A stretch of 64,000 nt of DNA from Alphaproteobacteria bacterium (lineage in GTDB: Bacteria > Pseudomonadota > Alphaproteobacteria > Caulobacterales > Hyphomonadaceae): assembly GCA_018830285.1 (NCBI GenBank), contig JAHJSB010000038.1:1-64000 (forward strand), in the 5' to 3' direction. This document shows positions 25,362-34,949 of the stretch, in pieces. Numbering within the stretch: position 1 is the first letter of the stretch; every line of letters begins with the position of its first letter. The position numbers and the translations under genes are program-made. Below the pieces are notes generated by a model. That model saw only the letters and a program-made list of their open reading frames with translations, ran no database searches and was not told the origin of the DNA.

Positions 25362-26888
25362 ATGTGGTTTCTTCTTACTCAGATCTTCCCCCTTCTGCTG
25401 CTGGCCGCCGTGCTTGGCGCCGTGCTGGCATATTGGTGGTTGAAAAACCGGCAGGAAGACGTGACGGAGTCGTATGAGCGGCTTTCGGAAAAGCTGGAGG
25501 CGCTCAGCGCGCGGCCCGAGCCCGCCGCCCGGGAAGACTACGAAGCCGGCATGGCGCTGATCTCCTCGGCTGTGCGATCACTCCGCATGCCGGACATGGA
25601 GCCGGTCACCCAGCGCCTGTCCTCGGTCGAGGGCGCCATTTCCGGCTTCACCGTGCCGGAAACCGATCTCAGCCCGGTGCAGGGCAAGCTCGACGCGGTG
25701 GAAGCCAGCCTTTCAGGCCTCGACGACCGTCTGTCCCGGCTCGATGGACGCCTGTCCGACCTGGACAGCACCTTGTCATCGGTCGCAGGCGCCGTGACAG
25801 GGCTCAACAACACAGACCTGTCGCCACTGGAAGCCCGGTTCGGGAAGATCGAGGAATCGCTCGCCGCGATCAAAGTGCCTGACGTCGATCTGGGCCCCCT
25901 GCACAGTGGTCTTGCCCGTCTCGACCTCACCATTGCCGGCCTTGACAGGCCACAGACCGATCTCGGACCGGTACAGGCACGCCTGTCGGAATTCGAGAGC
26001 CGCATCGCACTTCTCGGAGACCGCCTCGAAGCGGCCCAGAAGCGTGACTTTGACAAGCTGTCATCCGAAATCACAGGCGTCGCCTCGGGCATTTCGGGCA
26101 TAGAAATGCCGGACCTCGGTTCGATCTACCAGCGGCTTGTCAGCGTTGAGCACGCGATTGCGAGCTTCGTTGTTCCCGAACCGAACATGACACCGCTTTA
26201 TGATCGGCTCGCCGCGCTCGAAGAATCCCTGGCTGCCATGCGGACCAGCTTGCCAGGCACGCCTGACCTTGCCCCTGTCGAACGGCGCATCGCGAGCCTG
26301 CAGGAGGCTTTCCTGACACAGACTCCTGTCGACATGTCGCCGGTCCTGACCGCCGTCCAGTCGATTGAGCGACGTCTCGATCTCGAGGCGATGGAGAACC
26401 GCCTCAATGCCATCGAGTACGGCCTTGCCGCGATCCACCACACACTGCGCGCCCGTCCGGAGGCCAGCACGGCCCGTGCGGAGAGCGCGCCGGTAACAAG
26501 GACCACGACCATGGCGCGCGCCCCCGTTCTGGAACGCCGCGCCGCACCCGCGCCCGCTGCGACCCCGTCACCCCCACCTGCCCGCGACCTCGACCCCATC
26601 AACACGGCTCGCCGCGAAGATGACGAAGCGAACCTGCTCGTCGAGGCGGCGTTCGGCGACCCTGATGATCTCGAACGGATCAACGGCGTAGGGCCGATGC
26701 TGTGCGAACTGCTACACGAGATCGGCGTGTTCTATTTCTGGCAAGTCGCCGAATGGAGCCCCCAGGATGTCGATTGGGTCGACGACAAGCTGATGCATTT
26801 CAAGGGCCGCATCCAACGCGACAAATGGGTTGACCAGGCACAGTCACTCGCGGCCCTGCCAGATGCCGCGCGGCGGCCGGGCGCGTAG
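25362..26888 (+). CDS. Membrane protein with 24-residue repeats and C-terminal helix-hairpin-helix
   Basis: I do not know the function of this 508-residue protein. An N-terminal transmembrane helix (residues 5-27) precedes a short coiled coil and then about nine copies of a roughly 24-residue unit starting at residues 78, 102, 152, 176, 200, 251, 275, 302 and 324. The unit consensus is D-[LM]-x-P-[VLI]-x2-R-L-x2-[VLI]-E-x2-[IL]-A-x-[FLIM]-x-V-P. A Pro/Ala linker (about 365-410) leads to a helix-hairpin-helix-like domain (433-496) with LERINGVGPMLCELL and WVDDKLMHFKGRI, the module also found at the end of some NuoE and L21 proteins. Likely orientation puts repeats in the cytosol. Confidence 0.8.
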   Translation: MWFLLTQIFPLLLLAAVLGAVLAYWWLKNRQEDVTESYERLSEKLEALSARPEPAAREDYEAGMALISSAVRSLRMPDMEPVTQRLSSVEGAISGFTVPETDLSPVQGKLDAVEASLSGLDDRLSRLDGRLSDLDSTLSSVAGAVTGLNNTDLSPLEARFGKIEESLAAIKVPDVDLGPLHSGLARLDLTIAGLDRPQTDLGPVQARLSEFESRIALLGDRLEAAQKRDFDKLSSEITGVASGISGIEMPDLGSIYQRLVSVEHAIASFVVPEPNMTPLYDRLAALEESLAAMRTSLPGTPDLAPVERRIASLQEAFLTQTPVDMSPVLTAVQSIERRLDLEAMENRLNAIEYGLAAIHHTLRARPEASTARAESAPVTRTTTMARAPVLERRAAPAPAATPSPPPARDLDPINTARREDDEANLLVEAAFGDPDDLERINGVGPMLCELLHEIGVFYFWQVAEWSPQDVDWVDDKLMHFKGRIQRDKWVDQAQSLAALPDAARRPGA

Positions 26889-26943
26889 GTGATTTCGCTG
26901 CGCGCCGCTTGACACGGATTGAAAGTCCGGCGACCCCAGCGGC

Positions 26944-27897
26944 GTGAAACCTGACCCTTCCCTCCCCCCCGTTCGGGGCAAACTCCTGCAGAATGCGAGC
27001 CTTGCGCCCTACACCTGGTTTCGGGTGGGCGGGCCCGCAGACTGGTTGTTGCTGCCGGCAGACGAAGACGATCTCGCCGACTTTCTCCGGGCGCTTGATC
27101 CATCCGTACCAGTGACCGTGCTCGGCGTCGGCTCGAACCTCATCGTGCGCGATGGTGGTATCGAGGGAGTCGTGATCAGGCTGATGGGCAAGTATTGGGG
27201 CGAGATCGACGCGCTGGACGATTGCACTGTTACCGCGCGCGCGGGCGCACTCGACCTATCGGTCGCCAAGGCTGCTGCAAGCGCCGGTATACGCGGCCTC
27301 GAATTCCTGTCCGGCATTCCTGGCTCTGTCGGCGGTGCAACGCGGACCAATGCCGGCTGCTATGGGTCTGATCTGAAGGACGTGCTGGTCCGGCTCGAAG
27401 GCGTCACCCGGGCAGGCGAGCGCGCCGCTTTCAAGGGCCAAGGGCAGCCAGGCGACCTGCCCGAAGCGCACTTTTCCTATCGTCACACGGACCTGCCCGA
27501 CGATTTCATCGTCACGCGCCTTGTCCTGAAGGGCACCGGAACCGATGCGCCTGCCGACATTCTTGCCGACATAGATGCGCTACAGGCGCGCCGCGCCGAG
27601 ACCCAACCCATTCGCGACAAGACATCCGGCTCAACCTTTGCCAATCCCGACCCGCCCGGCACCCCGGATCAACGGTCAGCCTGGAAAGTCATTGATGCCG
27701 CTGGATGCCGCGGCTTGCGCGTTGGCGGCGCGCAGGTTTCGGAAAAGCACTGCAATTTCCTCATCAATACCGGTGACGCGACGGCGGCGGACCTCGAAGC
27801 GCTCGGCGAACTCGTCCGCGCTCGCGTTTTCGATCACAGCGGCATTAGGTTGCGGTGGGAAGTGCGGCGCATTGGCCGGCGCCAGCCTCCTGCCTGA
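26944..27897 (+). CDS. murB: UDP-N-acetylenolpyruvoylglucosamine reductase
   Basis: This FAD enzyme reduces UDP-GlcNAc-enolpyruvate to UDP-MurNAc. The 317-residue protein is a type-II Mur[13 protein letters not shown], the FAD loop [23 protein letters not shown], the catalytic Ser in TSGSTFANP and the late HCNFLIN. The start codon is GTG with no strong ribosome site; no better start exists. In most alphaproteobacteria murB follows murC and precedes ddl directly. Here murC and murG are not upstream and an inverted TonB receptor gene sits between murB and ddl. Confidence 0.95.
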   Translation: MKPDPSLPPVRGKLLQNASLAPYTWFRVGGPADWLLLPADEDDLADFLRALDPSVPVTVLGVGSNLIVRDGGIEGVVIRLMGKYWGEIDALDDCTVTARAGALDLSVAKAAASAGIRGLEFLSGIPGSVGGATRTNAGCYGSDLKDVLVRLEGVTRAGERAAFKGQGQPGDLPEAHFSYRHTDLPDDFIVTRLVLKGTGTDAPADILADIDALQARRAETQPIRDKTSGSTFANPDPPGTPDQRSAWKVIDAAGCRGLRVGGAQVSEKHCNFLINTGDATAADLEALGELVRARVFDHSGIRLRWEVRRIGRRQPPA

Positions 27898-27903
27898 CGC
27901 GCG

Positions 27904-29961
27904 CTAGAAAGTACCGTGCAGCTCGAACGTGAAGATCGGCCCGAAATGCCGGGTGCGGGCCTCGGAACGCACGATCACGCCGCGGCGATTGGGATCGTAT
28001 ATATCCCTGCGCAACCAGTCATGCTGATCGAGTAGATTTCCTGCCACGAGTTTTCCCGTCATGCCGAGCAAGTCCTTGTGCTCGACATAGGCATACGAGA
28101 AAGGAGGCTGATTACCTGAATGGAAGCGTTCATTGAGCGTGTACTCGGGATTTCCATTGTACGATTCCAGATACACCCCGACAGCCCAATCCGTTTGCGG
28201 AATGTCACGGCGCAGCTCCGCATCAAGGTAATAGATGTCGCTGCTATTGATCGGGCGCTCGATACCGGTCAGGGGATCCTCGACACGGGAATCGCGCCAT
28301 TCACCCCCGAATGTCAGTTCCGTTCCGGACAGGCCCAGCTTCGCAAACTTGACCGTGGCATCCATATCCACACCCATGCGCCAGGCTGAATCGATATTGC
28401 CCGGGCCATCTCCGGGTCCGATCGGAATCCTGTCCACAATGTCCTCAATATCCGATCCGAACAGGGTCAGCGTCGCAGCGCCCCAGTCTTTGAAATCCTT
28501 TTCAGCGGTGACACTCAGCTTCCAGGCTTGCTCGGGAACAATCTCCGAATTGCCCTGACTGCCATTGCCCTGATTGAGGTTCACCGATGAGATGAAATCG
28601 AAGAAATCGAGCTGGCCCACTTCCCGGTCAAGCCGCGTGACGAGTTGAAGCGTTGGGTCAACTTGCCAGGACAGGCTGGCAAATCCCTTGGGGCGCGTGA
28701 AGGTACGCACGTTCTCGGCATCGCCCGATTGGGCGAGCTCGGACATTTCCACGCCTAGCGAAACCTGCAGGTTGAGGCTGGGTGCGAGCACCCGTCCATG
28801 TGTGACAGAGAGCTCTCCGCGCTGCTCTTCCACGCGCGAATTGGCATTGGGCAACGCCAGTTCCACGAGCGGTGCACCACCGGTTGATCGAAACAGTGCC
28901 GATTCCGCATCGAGATAGTTGAAGGCCCCTTCGAGGGATACCTGCCAGTCCTGCCCAACCGACGGCACCCAGGCATATTCACTGCGAAGGATGTATTCGC
29001 CCTCTTCAACGGTCTGTGCGAATACCGATTCTGAAATGTCCGATCCATCCAGATTCCCGCGAAGGACATGGTCGACCATCGGGCTGTCTTCGCGGCGGAC
29101 AAGAGCGATTGTCTTCAGGCGCCCCGGTCCGAAACCAAATTCATAGTCGGCCCCGATCTCGGAATTGGTCTCATCTTCTGAGCCTTGGAACAGCCGGCGC
29201 CCCACCACGCCTCCTGCCTGGAAAAACTTGGACACTTCCTTGTCGTCGGGCTGATAGGCCGCAAACTTCGCGCTGAGGTTTGCGACGGAACCGCCCGCCG
29301 GATTCCATGCGAGCGACCCAGCAATTGATGCCGCTTCCGCATCGTGGGTGAAATCTTCCTTTCGCGTTTCGATCACGTTGCCTGCGCCATCGGTAACGCG
29401 TTCCGGTCCTGCGCTGGCGCCGCGCTCAGGGGCGCTCGCCGCTTCGACCGCCCAGCTGAGCGCACCTCTCTGGCCTGAGACGGTCGCGCCGAAATCATTC
29501 CAGGTGGGGCGAAGGTTCTCGCGGCTGCGCACTTTCCATTTCCACGTTCCCGAAACACCACCGGAATCCCTGGTCGTGACATTCACAACCTGACCGGACA
29601 ATCCGGGAATGCCGAGCGCCGTTCCGTCAAGCACTTCGATCCTGTTCACGTTCGCAGTGGAGATGCGGCCTAGGACGGACTCAGCGTCGTTAGACTTGCC
29701 AGAGACGCGTTGCCCATTGATCAGGACATTGCCGCTGGCCTGGCCGAAGCCGCGCGATCCGCTGTCACCACTATTGATGGAAAAGCCGGGAATGCGCCTG
29801 ACAATATCAAGGGCCGTGCGCGGGGCGAACTGCGCGAAATCCGCCGCCTTGTACTGCGTCTTGTCCGATGTACTGGGTGCAATCGCCAGATCGGCGCCGA
29901 ATGCATTTTGGGCTGAAAACATAAAAAGCAGACTCGCGCACACAGGGACACGGTTTTTCAT
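27904..29961 (-). CDS. TonB-dependent receptor
   Basis: A 685-residue outer-membrane receptor. A signal peptide (residues 1-22, ending NAFGA) is followed by a plug domain (about 35-150: TALDIVRRIPGFSI, NVLINGQRVSGK, NRIEVLDGTALGI) and a barrel ending in aromatic Phe (FELHGTF). The plug has the style of FecA/PupB-like or sugar-type receptors, but no extra signalling domain is present and the substrate is unknown. GAGGAAACG precedes the ATG. It lies inverted between murB and ddl, its stop only 7 bp from the murB stop. Confidence 0.87.
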   Translation of the reverse strand: MKNRVPVCASLLFMFSAQNAFGADLAIAPSTSDKTQYKAADFAQFAPRTALDIVRRIPGFSINSGDSGSRGFGQASGNVLINGQRVSGKSNDAESVLGRISTANVNRIEVLDGTALGIPGLSGQVVNVTTRDSGGVSGTWKWKVRSRENLRPTWNDFGATVSGQRGALSWAVEAASAPERGASAGPERVTDGAGNVIETRKEDFTHDAEAASIAGSLAWNPAGGSVANLSAKFAAYQPDDKEVSKFFQAGGVVGRRLFQGSEDETNSEIGADYEFGFGPGRLKTIALVRREDSPMVDHVLRGNLDGSDISESVFAQTVEEGEYILRSEYAWVPSVGQDWQVSLEGAFNYLDAESALFRSTGGAPLVELALPNANSRVEEQRGELSVTHGRVLAPSLNLQVSLGVEMSELAQSGDAENVRTFTRPKGFASLSWQVDPTLQLVTRLDREVGQLDFFDFISSVNLNQGNGSQGNSEIVPEQAWKLSVTAEKDFKDWGAATLTLFGSDIEDIVDRIPIGPGDGPGNIDSAWRMGVDMDATVKFAKLGLSGTELTFGGEWRDSRVEDPLTGIERPINSSDIYYLDAELRRDIPQTDWAVGVYLESYNGNPEYTLNERFHSGNQPPFSYAYVEHKDLLGMTGKLVAGNLLDQHDWLRRDIYDPNRRGVIVRSEARTRHFGPIFTFELHGTF

Positions 29962-30039
29962 GGGAACGTTTCCTCACGGTCTTTTTTTTTCGAAAGCAAC
30001 GGAGACTGCCGCTACTTTCATCGCCTATCGATATGAAGT

Positions 30040-30055
30040 GACTACGCGTGTAGTC
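30040..30055. promoter_or_regulatory. Inverted repeat between the divergent TonB receptor and ddl
   Basis: GACTAC (30040-30045) and GTAGTC (30050-30055) form 6-bp arms around GCGT. It lies about 80 bp before the receptor start and 145 bp before ddl, in the only 239-bp spacer of the cluster, so it could be an operator for the receptor. A nine-base T tract (A tract on the minus strand) at 29982-29990 lies nearer the receptor. Confidence 0.3.
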
Positions 30056-30200
30056 CTTGCATGACAATCTCCGTTTGGTGACTTTTTCGTAACTTGAGCG
30101 GGATCATGATCTGGTTTCGCCTGACTCATGCCGCTTTTGTGCAGCACAGGCGGTAGCAAGCGGTCTAAATTCCATCCGCGACACTCAAGAAGGACCAGCG

Positions 30201-31109
30201 ATGAAACGCGTAGCGGTAATTTACGGGGGCTGGTCGTCCGAACGCGAGGTCTCTCTGTCGTCGGGCGGACAAATGGCTGAAGCCGCGCGGACAGCAGGCT
30301 ATGATGTCGTCGGAATAGACGCCAGCCGTGACCTCGCCATCCAGCTGGCCGAAGCCGCACCAGACGTGGTCCTCAACGGCCTCCACGGCCCTTGGGGTGA
30401 AGACGGTTGCGTGCAAGGTCTTCTTGAAGTGATGGGCCTGCCCTATTCTCATTCCGGTGTGCTCGCGTCCGCTCTGGCAATGGACAAGCTGAAGTCGAAG
30501 GCCGTGTACCGCGAGGCCGGTTTAGTGGTTGCCGAAGACAGGCGGGTGACCCGCGAGGAAGCTGCCGCGAGCCACCCGCTCAAGCCCCCTTATGTAATCA
30601 AACCGGTGGCTGAAGGGTCGAGCTTTGGCGTCCTGATCGTTCGTGAAGGCGCCAACAGCCCGCCGCAGGAATTGCTCGGTGCCGGATGGCATTATGGCGA
30701 TAACCTGATGGCCGAAGAGTTCATTCCCGGACGCGAGTTGACGGTCGGTGTACTGGGCGACCGCGCCCTCGCTGTTACCGAGATCACGACCTTAAGGGAC
30801 TATTACGATTTTGATGCGAAATATCAGGCGGGAGGATCGCAGCATGTGATCCCGGCTAACCTGCCTGCACACGTGACCGACGCTGCGATGGACGCAGCTC
30901 TCAGGGCACACCAGGCGCTTGGATGCCGGGGCGCGACGCGGTCCGACTTTCGCTATGACGACAAGAGAGACCGCCTCGTGATCCTGGAAACAAATACCCA
31001 GCCCGGCATGACGCCCACCTCGCTTGTCCCCGAGCAGGCCGCTTTTGTTGGCATGTCCTTCGAAGCGCTTGTCGCCTGGATGATCGAGGATGCCTCATGC
31101 CAAAGGTAA
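30201..31109 (+). CDS. ddl: D-alanine--D-alanine ligase
   Basis: It makes D-Ala-D-Ala for the peptidoglycan stem peptide in an ATP-dependent reaction. The 302-residue ATP-grasp protein starts with [19 protein letters not shown], and has LHGPWGEDG, the Lys in [13 protein letters not shown], the omega-loop region [14 protein letters not shown] and the metal-binding [18 protein letters not shown] precedes the ATG. It overlaps ftsQ by 13 bp, opening the ddl-ftsQ-ftsA run. Confidence 0.95.
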   Translation: MKRVAVIYGGWSSEREVSLSSGGQMAEAARTAGYDVVGIDASRDLAIQLAEAAPDVVLNGLHGPWGEDGCVQGLLEVMGLPYSHSGVLASALAMDKLKSKAVYREAGLVVAEDRRVTREEAAASHPLKPPYVIKPVAEGSSFGVLIVREGANSPPQELLGAGWHYGDNLMAEEFIPGRELTVGVLGDRALAVTEITTLRDYYDFDAKYQAGGSQHVIPANLPAHVTDAAMDAALRAHQALGCRGATRSDFRYDDKRDRLVILETNTQPGMTPTSLVPEQAAFVGMSFEALVAWMIEDASCQR

Positions 31110-31966
31110 ACCGGAACCAGTCTGTCCCTTCCCGCTCGCGCCGCCGCCCCGCCACCATTGTCGATGAAACGACGGGCGAAGAAATCCGCGTGTCATCCAT
31201 CCTGTTCGGTTTGGTGATGCTGGTCGCGATTGTTGTCGCAACCGCTGCGTGGATGGGCGGATCCCTGTCACAGATCGAAACTCGCTTTGGCGGCTTTCTT
31301 GACGATACGGCCCGTATGGCCGGCGTGTCGGTGAACGATGTCTCCGTGCTCGGTCTAGAACAGAACCCCGCCCTGGTGGACGACATACGCGCCGCCGCCA
31401 TGATCGAGCCTGGCGAAAACATGTTTCGGGCCGATCCGCAGCTGATCCGCCGCCGCGTCGAGGCGACCCGCAAGGTGCTGAACGTGCGGGTCCATCGCCT
31501 GTGGCCGGGCCAGATCGTGATTATCGCTGACGCCGCCGAACCGGTTGCACTCTGGCATGATGGCAAGAAATGGACTGTCGTCGATGGCCTCGGTCGCATC
31601 CTGCCGGACGCGGATTCCAGCGACTACAAGACACTGGTTCGACTGGCCGGCCAGGGCGCGCCAACCGCTGCCCCTGCCCTTGTGAATGCCTTGAAAAAAG
31701 CACCTGACGTGTCGGCCCGCCTCGCCATCGCGACGCGTATCGCTGACCGGCGCTGGGACGTGCGTCTCGTGAATGGTGCTACCGTTCGCCTGCCGGAAGA
31801 CGACGCCATGGACCGCGCCCTCTCCCGCCTGTCGACGCTCCAGACCCGCACAGCCCTGATGCAGCGACCGGTCACGATGATCGACTTGCGCAACAAGGGC
31901 CGCATCTACCTGTCCCCCGCCCAGGGCGGCACCGCGCGCAAGCTCGCAGAAGCGGCCCGATCCTGA
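31097..31966 (+). CDS. ftsQ: Cell division protein FtsQ
   Basis: A bitopic divisome protein that links early and late division proteins. The 289-residue protein has a basic cytoplasmic tail (residues 1-33), one transmembrane helix (about 34-53), a POTRA domain (about 78-145; [33 protein letters not shown]) and the FtsQ/DivIB beta domain with [16 protein letters not shown] and [14 protein letters not shown]. The ATG lies inside the 3' end of ddl and the stop overlaps the ftsA start by one base (TGATG), consistent with translational coupling. Confidence 0.95.
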   Translation: MPKVNRNQSVPSRSRRRPATIVDETTGEEIRVSSILFGLVMLVAIVVATAAWMGGSLSQIETRFGGFLDDTARMAGVSVNDVSVLGLEQNPALVDDIRAAAMIEPGENMFRADPQLIRRRVEATRKVLNVRVHRLWPGQIVIIADAAEPVALWHDGKKWTVVDGLGRILPDADSSDYKTLVRLAGQGAPTAAPALVNALKKAPDVSARLAIATRIADRRWDVRLVNGATVRLPEDDAMDRALSRLSTLQTRTALMQRPVTMIDLRNKGRIYLSPAQGGTARKLAEAARS

Positions 31967-33261
31967 TGGCAAATGTCCAGTCCAGGCGTATCGCCCTCAA
32001 TGGGTCTCGCAGCACCGGCACTGTCGCTGCACTGGACATCGGCTGCTCCAAGATTACCTGCCTGATCGGTCGCAATGACGGGACTGGCCCCCGGCGCTTC
32101 AAGATATTGGGCGGCGGACGCCAGCAGTCGCGCGGTTTCAATGGCGGCGCCATCACCGACATGGAAGGCCTTGAACGGTCTATCCGACTTGCCGTGGAAG
32201 ACGCCGAACGCGAAGCGGGCGAACAGATCAGTGAAGTCATTCTCGGCATCACCGGCCCGAAACTCGCATGCACATTGGTGACCGCCGCCATCGAGATAGG
32301 CGGGCACGCGATTACCCACAAAGAGGTCAAACGGCTTCAGGCTCTGGCGCTGACCAAAATACCGACCAAGGGTGTCGACATTCTAGCCGCCTGGCCAGTC
32401 GCGTACCGGGTCGACCAGCAGGAAGGCGTTCGCCAACCCGTTGGCATGTATGCCGAGCAACTCGGCATCCTCCTTTCCGTCGTCACGGCACCGCGTCCTA
32501 TCATCAAGAATCTCGTAGAATGCGTTGGCCGGGCCCACCTCGGTGTCTCCGCCCTCGTCCCCTCTTCGATCGCCAGCGGTGCCGGCACCCTGATCGACGA
32601 TGAGATAGAAAATGGCGCCATCTGTATCGACATGGGGGCTGGTGTAACGGCCGTGTCAGTCTATCTCAACGGTTCGCCCGCCTGGCTCGGCCTGGTTCCA
32701 ACGGGCGGAACGCACGTCACCAGCGACATCGCACAAGGTATAGGCACGACTTTCGCCGCCGCCGAGCGCCTGAAGTCCGTGTATGGTACCGCAAATCTCG
32801 AAGGCCCGGGCCTTGCCGAACGCATCGAGGCTCCGCGGCTTGGGGATGATGGCCGCTTGCATGGCATGCGGATGGAAAAGGGCGCGATCGCGGACATTGT
32901 CGCGCCGCGCATCGAGGAAACATTTGAACTCGTCCAGAAGTGCCTTGATAGCAGCGGTGTACGCTCCGTACTTCCGCGCCGCATCGTCCTCACAGGCGGC
33001 GCCAGCCAGCTTGCAGGGGTACGCGATGTTGCCTCGCGGATTTTCAACGCACCTGTCCGCCTCGGCCGGCCCACGATCGCTGAATTTCTCGGCGAAACAC
33101 TGGGAACGCCTGCTTTTTCGACGGCGTCGGGTCTGCTACTGTACTCGGAACTGGGGTTTGTGGACGCCGCGCGGGCTGGCGTTGCGTTGAAAGAATACGG
33201 GACTGAAACCGGGAGCGGCGCAGTGAACAAGGCGCTCCACTGGCTGAAAGAAAATTTCTGA
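31966..33261 (+). CDS. ftsA: Cell division protein FtsA
   Basis: An actin-like membrane tether for FtsZ. The 431-residue protein has the phosphate-1 motif AALDIGCSKITCLIG, the 1C domain (about 95-175), the phosphate-2 motif ICIDMGAGVTAVSVY and the adenosine motif IVLTGGASQLAG. The C-terminus ends in an amphipathic helix NKALHWLKENF, the expected membrane-targeting sequence. It begins within the ftsQ stop and is separated from ftsZ by 88 bp that hold a candidate CtrA box. Confidence 0.96.
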   Translation: MANVQSRRIALNGSRSTGTVAALDIGCSKITCLIGRNDGTGPRRFKILGGGRQQSRGFNGGAITDMEGLERSIRLAVEDAEREAGEQISEVILGITGPKLACTLVTAAIEIGGHAITHKEVKRLQALALTKIPTKGVDILAAWPVAYRVDQQEGVRQPVGMYAEQLGILLSVVTAPRPIIKNLVECVGRAHLGVSALVPSSIASGAGTLIDDEIENGAICIDMGAGVTAVSVYLNGSPAWLGLVPTGGTHVTSDIAQGIGTTFAAAERLKSVYGTANLEGPGLAERIEAPRLGDDGRLHGMRMEKGAIADIVAPRIEETFELVQKCLDSSGVRSVLPRRIVLTGGASQLAGVRDVASRIFNAPVRLGRPTIAEFLGETLGTPAFSTASGLLLYSELGFVDAARAGVALKEYGTETGSGAVNKALHWLKENF

Positions 33262-33277
33262 CGCCTTTTGCACTGAC

Positions 33278-33292
33278 TTAACTGTCTTTTAG
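33278..33292 (+). promoter_or_regulatory. ftsZ: Candidate CtrA box upstream of ftsZ
   Basis: TTAA-N7-TTAG (33278-33281 and 33289-33292) matches seven of eight positions of the CtrA consensus TTAA-N7-TTAA, 58 bp before the ftsZ ATG. CtrA represses ftsZ in Caulobacter through such a site. One half-site mismatch leaves this as a candidate only. Confidence 0.4.
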
Positions 33293-33349
33293 CCGTGAGG
33301 GTTGAAGGTGCGTCTCAAACCGGTCCAGATTGTATATTGAGGTACGCGA

Positions 33350-34777
33350 ATGACACATGAACTCAAGCCCAGGATCCTCGTCTTCGGTGTTGGCGGCGCT
33401 GGCGGCAACGCTGTCGACAACATGATTGAGGCAAACCTGCAGGGCGTCGAGTTCATCGTCGCCAATACGGATGCGCAGGCGCTGTTTCGCTCCAAGACGG
33501 ACCAACGCATCCAGCTCGGCCCTGAAACCACGTCAGGCCTTGGCGCTGGCGCCCGTCCGGATGTCGGCGCGAAAGCAGCCGAAGAATCGATCGACGAGAT
33601 CAAGATGTATCTCGAAGGCGCTCACATGGTCTTCATCGCCGCTGGCATGGGTGGTGGCACGGGGACCGGCGCCGCGCCGGTCATTGCGCGCACCGCGCAG
33701 GAAATGGGTATCCTCACCGTCGCCGTGGTGACCAAGCCTTTCGGTTTCGAAGGTGCCCGCCGTATGTCGCTGGCAGATCAGGGCCTTCTCGAGATCCGTG
33801 AACATGTCGACACGATGATCGTCGTGCCGAACCAGAATCTGTTCCGGATTGCAAACGACCGGACAACCTTTGCCGAGGCCTTCCGCATGGCCGATGACGT
33901 GCTTTATTCCGGCGTGCGCGGCATTACAGACCTGATGGTCATGCCTGGCCTTATCAATCTCGACTTTGCCGATGTCGGCTCAATCATGCGGGGCATGGGC
34001 ACAGCCATGATGGGCATGGGCGAGGCCGAGGGCGAAAACCGCGCACTGGAAGCTGCCCGCGCCGCTATCGACAATCCCCTGCTCGACGATGTCAGCCTGA
34101 AGGGCGCCCGGGGCGTGTTGATCAACATTACCGGCGGCTATGACATGACGCTGTTCGAACTCGACGAGGCGGCCAACGAGATTCGCCGGGAAATCGACCC
34201 GAACGCCAACATCATCCTCGGTTCGGCCTTCGACAGCGAACTAGAGGGCAAGATCCGCGTGTCCGTCGTTGCCGCGGGTATCGAAACCGGCCAGGCTCTC
34301 GAGCGCGCTCCCCAACCTGTCCAGCAAACCGTGCGCCAACCCATCGCCGAACCGATTGCCGAAGAGATTAGCCAGCCTGAGACGGCCTCCGATGAAGACC
34401 GCCCCCTCGTGATCACAGGTCATTCGCCGTCGCTGCGGTCCGAGGAGAGCGATCCGCGGTCAGATTTTTCGGGACAGCCGCTGCCAGCTGACCATTATGC
34501 AGGTGCCGAAGGCAGCGACGAAGTTTCCGCAGACGCGGTGTTCGGATCGCGCAAGGAGACCCCTGCCCCGGACAAGGCGCGCCCCGATCAAGGCGCTTCG
34601 GGCTTTTCCCACCTGTTCGGCTGGCGCCGCAGCCAGCACGGCGAAAATGATGACGCGTCGGAAGCGGCCATTCCGGCGCAAATTATCTCATCGCCGGACG
34701 ACCATCCGGAAGCGGCACCGTTTGACGATGCCGACCTTGAAATCCCGGCATTCCTTCGCCGGTCTGCCAATCACTGA
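33350..34777 (+). CDS. ftsZ: Cell division GTPase FtsZ
   Basis: The tubulin homologue that forms the Z-ring. In 475 residues: [13 protein letters not shown] at the N-terminus, the tubulin signature [22 protein letters not shown] and the T7-loop region [11 protein letters not shown], all intact. After residue 315 comes a long, Pro/Glu/Asp-rich linker of about 140 residues, typical for alphaproteobacteria, ending in the conserved C-terminal peptide [10 protein letters not shown] that binds FtsA. GAGGT precedes the ATG. A hairpin terminator lies in the following 172-bp gap. Confidence 0.97.
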   Translation: MTHELKPRILVFGVGGAGGNAVDNMIEANLQGVEFIVANTDAQALFRSKTDQRIQLGPETTSGLGAGARPDVGAKAAEESIDEIKMYLEGAHMVFIAAGMGGGTGTGAAPVIARTAQEMGILTVAVVTKPFGFEGARRMSLADQGLLEIREHVDTMIVVPNQNLFRIANDRTTFAEAFRMADDVLYSGVRGITDLMVMPGLINLDFADVGSIMRGMGTAMMGMGEAEGENRALEAARAAIDNPLLDDVSLKGARGVLINITGGYDMTLFELDEAANEIRREIDPNANIILGSAFDSELEGKIRVSVVAAGIETGQALERAPQPVQQTVRQPIAEPIAEEISQPETASDEDRPLVITGHSPSLRSEESDPRSDFSGQPLPADHYAGAEGSDEVSADAVFGSRKETPAPDKARPDQGASGFSHLFGWRRSQHGENDDASEAAIPAQIISSPDDHPEAAPFDDADLEIPAFLRRSANH

Positions 34778-34871
34778 TTTATCGGCAGAAAGCACAGCTC
34801 TGCGGCACAGGTCCGTTACAAATTAATTCCTTACACAACAGGGCCGTAACGCAAGTTGCGGCTCTTATTGT

Positions 34872-34896
34872 AACACGGCGAAACAAGCCGTGTTTT
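34872..34896 (+). terminator. Terminator hairpin between ftsZ and lpxC
   Basis: AACACGGC (34872-34879) pairs perfectly with GCCGTGTT (34887-34894) around GAAACAA and runs into TTTTG. It would end the ftsZ transcript and make lpxC an independent unit. Confidence 0.65.
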
Positions 34897-34949
34897 GTAC
34901 TGGCGCTTAACCACATCCAGATTGCAGTCTGTAGCGGAGGGTCGATGCG

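Noticed and set aside
25593-26450. CRISPR-like or satellite DNA repeat in the repeat-protein gene
   Set aside because: The 72-bp periodicity exists at protein level only; the DNA units have diverged strongly and the frame is open throughout.
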